In this document: piece after piece, positions 58,940 to 64,000 of the stretch
Numbering within the stretch: position 1 is the stretch's first letter
Layout: every line of letters begins with the position of its first letter
NCBI GenBank assembly: GCA_977006965.1
Contig: OZ345359.1
Location: forward strand, 2,294,001 to 2,358,000
Direction: 5' to 3'
Length of the DNA stretch: 64,000 bases
Origin: Phymatolithon calcareum
Taxonomy: Eukaryota > Rhodophyta > Florideophyceae > Hapalidiales
Program-made: the position numbers and the translations under genes
The notes under the pieces: generated by a model
Told to the model about the DNA's origin: nothing
Database searches by the model: none
What the model saw: only the letters and a program-made list of their open reading frames with translations

Positions 58940-61522
58940 ATGGCTCGACGTCGAGTCGGGCATCGACCGCGAAGAGGTCGGGGGAGCAAAATTGCACAGG
59001 GTGACCGGCAGGACGCGAAGGAAAAGCAAGCAGCATCAGACGCCTCTGTCCCTGTGCAAATTTTTGTCGACCGGCAAGGCTCGCACAAGAAGCGCAAACG
59101 TGAACCTTCGATCGACGACTCGCACGAGAATGCGTCACCTGACGGGCTGAATGTCCCCGTGAACCCTGATTTGGAGAGCAAGAAGAAAATCAGATCATCA
59201 CCCGCGACAGAGTCGAATGGCGCACCACAGGTTTTCACTGCAGGACGCACCTCTGGGAATGGACAAAAAGGAGCCGAAGTAACACCTACTGCTTCCAAGG
59301 ATGTCGCTATCCCCTTGACTGAAAGTGAGAATGAAAAACTGAAGGCGAAGAAAACCAGGAAAGTCAAAATGCTCCGGCAGCGTAATTCTCAGCCTCTCCA
59401 AAAGATCGAAACTGAGGTCGAAACTGCCAAAGAGAACGACGGCATAGATCTCATGGATGTATCTGAAGGTCCTGACCTGGAGAACTCGAAGAATCATCAC
59501 ATTGAAGAAAAGCGGCGAAGATGGGTCAGTAGCGAAAGGCTTGGGGAGGTATCTGGCGAGTACTGGACCTGGGCGTCTGCGCCTACCGAGAAGGATGTGG
59601 CGAATGCATTGATGGTCGTGGAAGAAAACAAGCTTATTCGTGTTAGATGCGATCTGTGCAATATTTCTACTTGCGGCGGAAAGGAGAGGGACGAGCATTT
59701 GGAGACTAAGAAGCATTGCGCGTTGGAAAATAAGCGAAATTTGGAAATTGTATTGGAACCCCGCCGGCGACCAGAGCCACCAGAGACATCAGTCCCTCAG
59801 GAGGAGAAGCCATCAGAGCCACAGCAGATGAGTAAGGCGGCGCGGAAAAAAGCGAAGCGTCTGAAAAAGAATGACATGCCCTCTGTGGCGCGATGTGAGC
59901 CTTGCGAACGCTCGTTTACTTCGCTTGATGGATATGCGAAACATTGTAAGAGCAAAAGCCATAAGAAAGGTGTTAGGAAATCTCTGGGCATTACGGCAGA
60001 TACTTCAGGTCTTGAAGCGGACCGAGATGCCGTCATCACCCCCATTGAGGGACGAGGTATCAATACTGAAGGCGCTGTGGGAATAGTAACCAAAACTGCC
60101 GAGGACGGTTTGGAAGCTAAGACCGAAATAATATCGAAGCCACATGGACCACCAGCGCAACCCGACGCTGTGGAGGAGAAAGCATCAAACGGACAGCTAG
60201 TCGATAAGGCGACACGGAAAAAAGCGAAGCGTGTTAAGGGGAGATGTGAACCGTGCGGACTCAAATTTAAAAGTGTTCAACAATATCAGGCTCATTGTGA
60301 ACTGCAGACACATGAAAAAGCAGTCGCGAAATCACAGGGTATCACGGCTGATGCTTCAGGTCTTGAAACGGACCAGACTGCCGTCATCACCCCCTTTGAG
60401 GGACAGAGTATCAAGACTGGAGGCGCCGTGGGGATGTTGGCCAAAACTGCCGAGGACGGTTTGGGAACTAAGACCGAAATAATATCGCAGTCGTATAGAC
60501 CATCATCGCAACACGGCCGTCTGGAGGAGAAAGCATCAGAGGGAAAACTGGTTGATAAGGCGACAGGGAAAATAGCGAAGCGTCTTAGAAGAAGCGCCAG
60601 GGTCGTCGTGGCGCGATGTGAACCGTGCGAACACGACTATAGAAGTCTTGAACGATATCAGGCTCATTTTGGCACGCAGCAACATGAAAAAGCAGTTGCG
60701 AAATCTCGTGATATCGCGCCGAATGATTCAGGTCTTACATCGGATCCGGTGACTGTGGCCACCACCATCGAGGGACATGGTATCAAGGCTGAAGGCGCTG
60801 TGGAGATTAAGCCGCAACAAACCACTGCTGCTGAACGGAAACACACCAATACAGAAGACACTGTGGAAACTAAGGTTGAGAGAGTGTTGGAGCGAAGAAG
60901 ACAACCAGTGCAACCGGTATTTCCGAAGGAGAAGCCAGCGGAAGCACAACCGGTCGATAATGCGACACAGGAACAATCGAAGCGTCTTGATATTGTGGCC
61001 AGCGTCGTCGTATCGCGATGCAAGCCCTGCGGACGTGACTTTAAAAACATTGGTGCGTACAAGTCACATTGTAGGAGCGAAAAACATCAAGAAGTAGTGG
61101 CGAAACTTCGCGATATCCCGGTTGATGCTTCAGGTTTTGCGGCGGGTCCGGCGGTTGTCGCCACACTCGTCGACGGACAAGCTATCAAGATTGAAGGCTT
61201 TGTGAAGACTAGGCCTGAAACTACCGCCGTCGTTGAGGGAAACGAAATCAACACAGAAGACGCTGTGGAATCAAAGACCGAAGTAGTAGTAGAGGGACGC
61301 AGGCCTTCCACGCGGCCAGTCCCTCTGCAGGAGAAGGGATCAGAGCGACAGCCGATCGATAAGGCGGCAGAGCAAAAAGCGAAGCATGTTGAAATGAAGG
61401 GCAAGGTGGCTGTTGCGAGATGCGAGCCGTGCAGCCGCGACTTTAAAAGTCTCAGTGGTTATAAGTATCATTGTAACAGCGCAAAACATCACGCTGTAGT
61501 CGCGAAAGCTCGGGATATCTGA
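58940..61522 (+). CDS. JAZ/U1-type zinc-finger protein with six fingers
   Basis: I start at the ATG at 58940 (MARRRVGHRPRRGRG), similar in character to the neighbour's start; the frame is open from 58802. After a Lys/Glu-rich leader comes KRRRWVSSERLGEVSGEYWTW, which matches the neighbour's ARKRMKEVAGLYWNW. Six fingers follow at roughly 59647-59720 (CDLCNISTC...H....H), 59895-59965, 60244-60315, 60617-60690, 61020-61090 and 61420-61490; the last five share R-C-(E/K)-P-C-x(3)-(F/Y)-x-S/N...H. Between fingers a ~110-residue linker is repeated (SLGITADTSGLEADRDAVIT and KTAEDGLEAKTEIISKPHGP and their variants), so the gene grew by internal tandem duplication. Expected to bind double-stranded RNA or RNP in the nucleus. 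No internal stop; 861 residues. Confidence 0.75.
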   Translation: MARRRVGHRPRRGRGSKIAQGDRQDAKEKQAASDASVPVQIFVDRQGSHKKRKREPSIDDSHENASPDGLNVPVNPDLESKKKIRSSPATESNGAPQVFTAGRTSGNGQKGAEVTPTASKDVAIPLTESENEKLKAKKTRKVKMLRQRNSQPLQKIETEVETAKENDGIDLMDVSEGPDLENSKNHHIEEKRRRWVSSERLGEVSGEYWTWASAPTEKDVANALMVVEENKLIRVRCDLCNISTCGGKERDEHLETKKHCALENKRNLEIVLEPRRRPEPPETSVPQEEKPSEPQQMSKAARKKAKRLKKNDMPSVARCEPCERSFTSLDGYAKHCKSKSHKKGVRKSLGITADTSGLEADRDAVITPIEGRGINTEGAVGIVTKTAEDGLEAKTEIISKPHGPPAQPDAVEEKASNGQLVDKATRKKAKRVKGRCEPCGLKFKSVQQYQAHCELQTHEKAVAKSQGITADASGLETDQTAVITPFEGQSIKTGGAVGMLAKTAEDGLGTKTEIISQSYRPSSQHGRLEEKASEGKLVDKATGKIAKRLRRSARVVVARCEPCEHDYRSLERYQAHFGTQQHEKAVAKSRDIAPNDSGLTSDPVTVATTIEGHGIKAEGAVEIKPQQTTAAERKHTNTEDTVETKVERVLERRRQPVQPVFPKEKPAEAQPVDNATQEQSKRLDIVASVVVSRCKPCGRDFKNIGAYKSHCRSEKHQEVVAKLRDIPVDASGFAAGPAVVATLVDGQAIKIEGFVKTRPETTAVVEGNEINTEDAVESKTEVVVEGRRPSTRPVPLQEKGSERQPIDKAAEQKAKHVEMKGKVAVARCEPCSRDFKSLSGYKYHCNSAKHHAVVAKARDI
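60010..61520 (+). repeat. Coding tandem repeat, ~330-390-bp units (linker plus finger)
   Basis: Four to five diverged units, each a Glu/Thr/Lys-rich linker followed by one finger, follow each other in the six-finger gene. The units at 60010-60330 and 60350-60700 are most alike (ACTGCCGAGGACGGTTTGG in both). Confidence 0.7.
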
Positions 61523-64000
61523 AGCGGATGAGGTTGCCTTTGCTACCTCGAGGGAGGGATAAGATCAAGAGAGAAGACGCTGTGGAAGCTATGGCGGGTT
61601 GGGAATTTGCCGTGAAGTATTCCCAATTTTAGTGCTGGAAGTGATTCTAATCAGGTCACTGCTGTCAAGCCACTTTGTCAGGAAATCTGTGATGATCCTT
61701 ACGAAAAAGATACAGGCCCATCCTCTGCCATAGAATAGTAAAGTTACATTGCATTTCTTCCAGATGCTAACCGATACCTTGGTTCTTCCTACGGCATTTC
61801 CAGGCATTTCCAGGCATTTCATCCCTCTAGTGTTAGGCAGTGTGATTCAGGATGAGTTTGATGGGTGGTGCAACTTTTCTTCACTTGTCTATGCTCTGTG
61901 GCGCAACATGAAAAGCTTCCGAGTGCCGGTCTTTATCAGAATTGTGCTCTCTAGTAGATGTCAGTACGGTATTTGTCAAGAAAGATCAGGAACCCGGTAT
62001 TATGAATTTCAGGTAGAGAATGCAAAAATATATGTTTGACTCTTGGTGATATTTTTGACACTGTGATGATTCCCCCATTGTGAGAAGTGTACTGTACAGT
62101 ACTGTACTGTTTGGTTTTCCTTGTCAAACGTGGACAGTGTGACTTCATAGGGCAGAATTCTGGACAGCGCCCGGTTCCAATCAATTGCCATTACAAGAAT
62201 GATCTCTGTCCCAGACAGACAGACTTGGTGTAGCACACTGCAGGTGCTCAACATCTCCGCCATGTTATTGGAAGGATGGATAGTGTAGGGAACAAGTGCG
62301 AGTTAGTTGTGAGACAGAAAGTATTGAAATAGGTATTGCAGCTACTATACAGCTACTGTAGCATTACAATATACGGAGCAGTGCCCTATATTGCACACAA
62401 GTACTGTGGCTTCCGACATTGCTGTTAGAGTAGGCAGAATGCTTCTGCCTCATCTCATTGCACTTAAGAGGCTTGTCAGTCAGTCAGTATGTTCCATTCC
62501 TTCTCTGTCTTGTGTTTCTAGGGCATGTCCAGTGCATTGCATTGCAGAGCAAATCGTACCGTTTTCAGTTTGCAAGCTCGTTCGTTGGTGCGAGAGCCGC
62601 TCGAGTCTGCTTTTTCTTCACTTCGTCTTTCTAGGTATAATGGGCAGGGAAACGTTTGCCAAAATATGTGCTGCGCAATTTATGTTTCATTTGCTCGGCA
62701 TTAAGGAACAACAGTAGTTTCTGCTTGACTTGCTTGGGAGGTCGTCGACCTACAGTACTTGGCCAAGCCAAGCAAATACAGTGCAAAAGGGGATGGAACG
62801 TGGTCATTCCAGTCGCCTCTTGTTTTCTCGCGCTCCACATTGCTCAAGTCAATTTCAGGGAGACCATAGTATGCCCCGCGAACAATCCGGTGTGACATCG
62901 AGCTGGCCTTCGAGAAATACGTTGTCCGTCGAGTCACCACAGTGGAACCGCAACCAACCGAAGCGAACGACTATAATAGCGGATACCTCCGTAACCTGTG
63001 ATACATACAGACGGATGTCGATGGAACGAAGTTTTCCTCAAAAACGCGGCAGAAATTAGACGCAGGGATGTCCTATCTCCATTCCACTCTTTTCGAATGG
63101 GCAGGACTAGTAGTCCTGCCGGTACGTGTCCCCAAGTCCAAATGTCAGAAAATGTCGCGACCACACTTCGATCAACATTTGAATACAGTATGCATATCAC
63201 CGATGGGCGGTGAATAAATATTGCATGGCGACGAATGATCATCGCGCAAGTCGCCAATGAATGAGACTACTGTACAGTATTATGCAATAGAGGAACACGG
63301 CGCGCTTTTACAGGTCGCAAATACCGAACGCACGCACGTTAATTCACAACAGCTTGCCAACACGCGCGGCATTGGCGACATCATGTCGGGGTGCAGAAGG
63401 TGTACTGAACAGTACAGTACATACGCGAGCAATACTGTACTGTATGAGACCACGCAAGCAATTCGCGTTGACAGCACGAATCGGGCACATCAGTTCCGAA
63501 CTCAGGCCTACGTCACACTCTTTTCTTCCATACACTGATCGATACAACCGACGCCCGTGCCAGAACCCCACATGAGCCCTCCAACTGACGTTAACACCTT
63601 CCGTCGCACCTCCCGTCCATCTTCCTCATCATTCGAAGTGAAAAGTCGACATTTTCTCAGACGTCTGAACCACTTCTCACAATTAGGGAATGGTCGGTCG
63701 GTCATGTCGCTCGCTCGCTCGCTCGCTCGCACAATATTGAAATGATCTCAAAATGTTGTCAACAAAGAGGCGCGTCTGAAAATGCATCCACAAAATGCAT
63801 CATCTGTTTGAAAAAATTCAAAAATATGTAATCATTCAAATGTACGCGTACATTATGACATCACAATCGCCAAGGCCCATCGGCAACATTGAAGTGCACC
63901 CACAATCACCACCACTTCAATCGGTCGGCTCACCGCCGTGACCAACGCCAATGGTGTCCCGCGAATCCCTGACACGCCAGCCTCGCACCCGCGCAAACCC
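61523..64000. other. Gene-free right end of the window
   Basis: No convincing gene. It contains a triple 10-bp repeat at 61793-61820 (CAGGCATTTC units), TACTGTA-type runs at 62091-62110 and 63405-63445, and a (GCTC)n run at 63709-63730. Confidence 0.45.
63709..63730. repeat. Simple repeat (CGCT)n
   Basis: Five to six tandem CGCT units. Confidence 0.85.

Noticed and set aside
63709-63730. Telomere-like or regulatory array
   Set aside because: It is a plain (CGCT)n microsatellite, with no telomeric repeat nearby.

Overview
This window looks like nuclear DNA of an intron-poor eukaryote, most likely a multicellular red alga. That placement is an inference. It rests on mostly single-exon genes for eukaryotic functions (Mcm10, TDP2-type nuclease, FUN14, a RecQ helicase), on the few introns seen being very short, on relics of a bacterial-type ferrochelatase (a type known in red algae), on a flavin L-amino-acid oxidase and on a heavy transposon load. 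There is no bacterial operon structure and I found no rRNA, convincing tRNA or CRISPR array.

Layout. 1-4.2 kb: gene remnants, namely the 3' end of a flavin amine/L-amino-acid oxidase, a decayed ferrochelatase split by a ~0.5 kb insertion, a broken WD40 protein and a membrane-anchor fragment. 4.4-7.5 kb: a divergent pair, a FUN14-domain protein (-) and the replication factor Mcm10 (+). 11-12.7 kb: a DEP-like protein with a 27-bp tandem repeat. 12.7-16.4 kb: gene-free DNA rich in long, in one case perfect, palindromes. 16.5-20.4 kb: convergent TDP2-like phosphodiesterase and 3-hydroxyisobutyrate dehydrogenase-family genes, then a small helical protein. 21-30 kb: a truncated zinc-finger copy and two GPR1/FUN34/YaaH transporter paralogues separated by retrotransposon debris. 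32.6-37.2 kb: a patchwork of non-LTR retrotransposon relics, one carrying an AT-rich MITE.

The centrepiece is 39.3-48.6 kb. Perfect 18-bp terminal inverted repeats, each flanked by TTAA, enclose a 9.26 kb element. It carries a DDE-type transposase with at least one clear intron and a convergent RecQ-family helicase with its zinc-binding module. A 5'-truncated LINE with a 14-bp target-site duplication is nested in its left side. TTAA duplication plus the transposase type point to the Kolobok superfamily, and a RecQ gene as cargo is unusual.

48.6-64 kb: a stand-alone HeLo-like four-helix domain, a second LINE copy with RNase H, an 80-residue membrane protein whose broken duplicate lies at 38.5 kb, an orphan 394-codon ORF, and two tandem zinc-finger genes of the JAZ/U1 type, one starting with the first residues of histone H3. 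In both RNase H-bearing LINE copies a Tudor-like module sits inside the RNase H fold, right after its first catalytic Asp.

Host genes cover replication, DNA repair, organelle membranes and metabolism and appear independent of one another. About a third of the window is transposon-derived.
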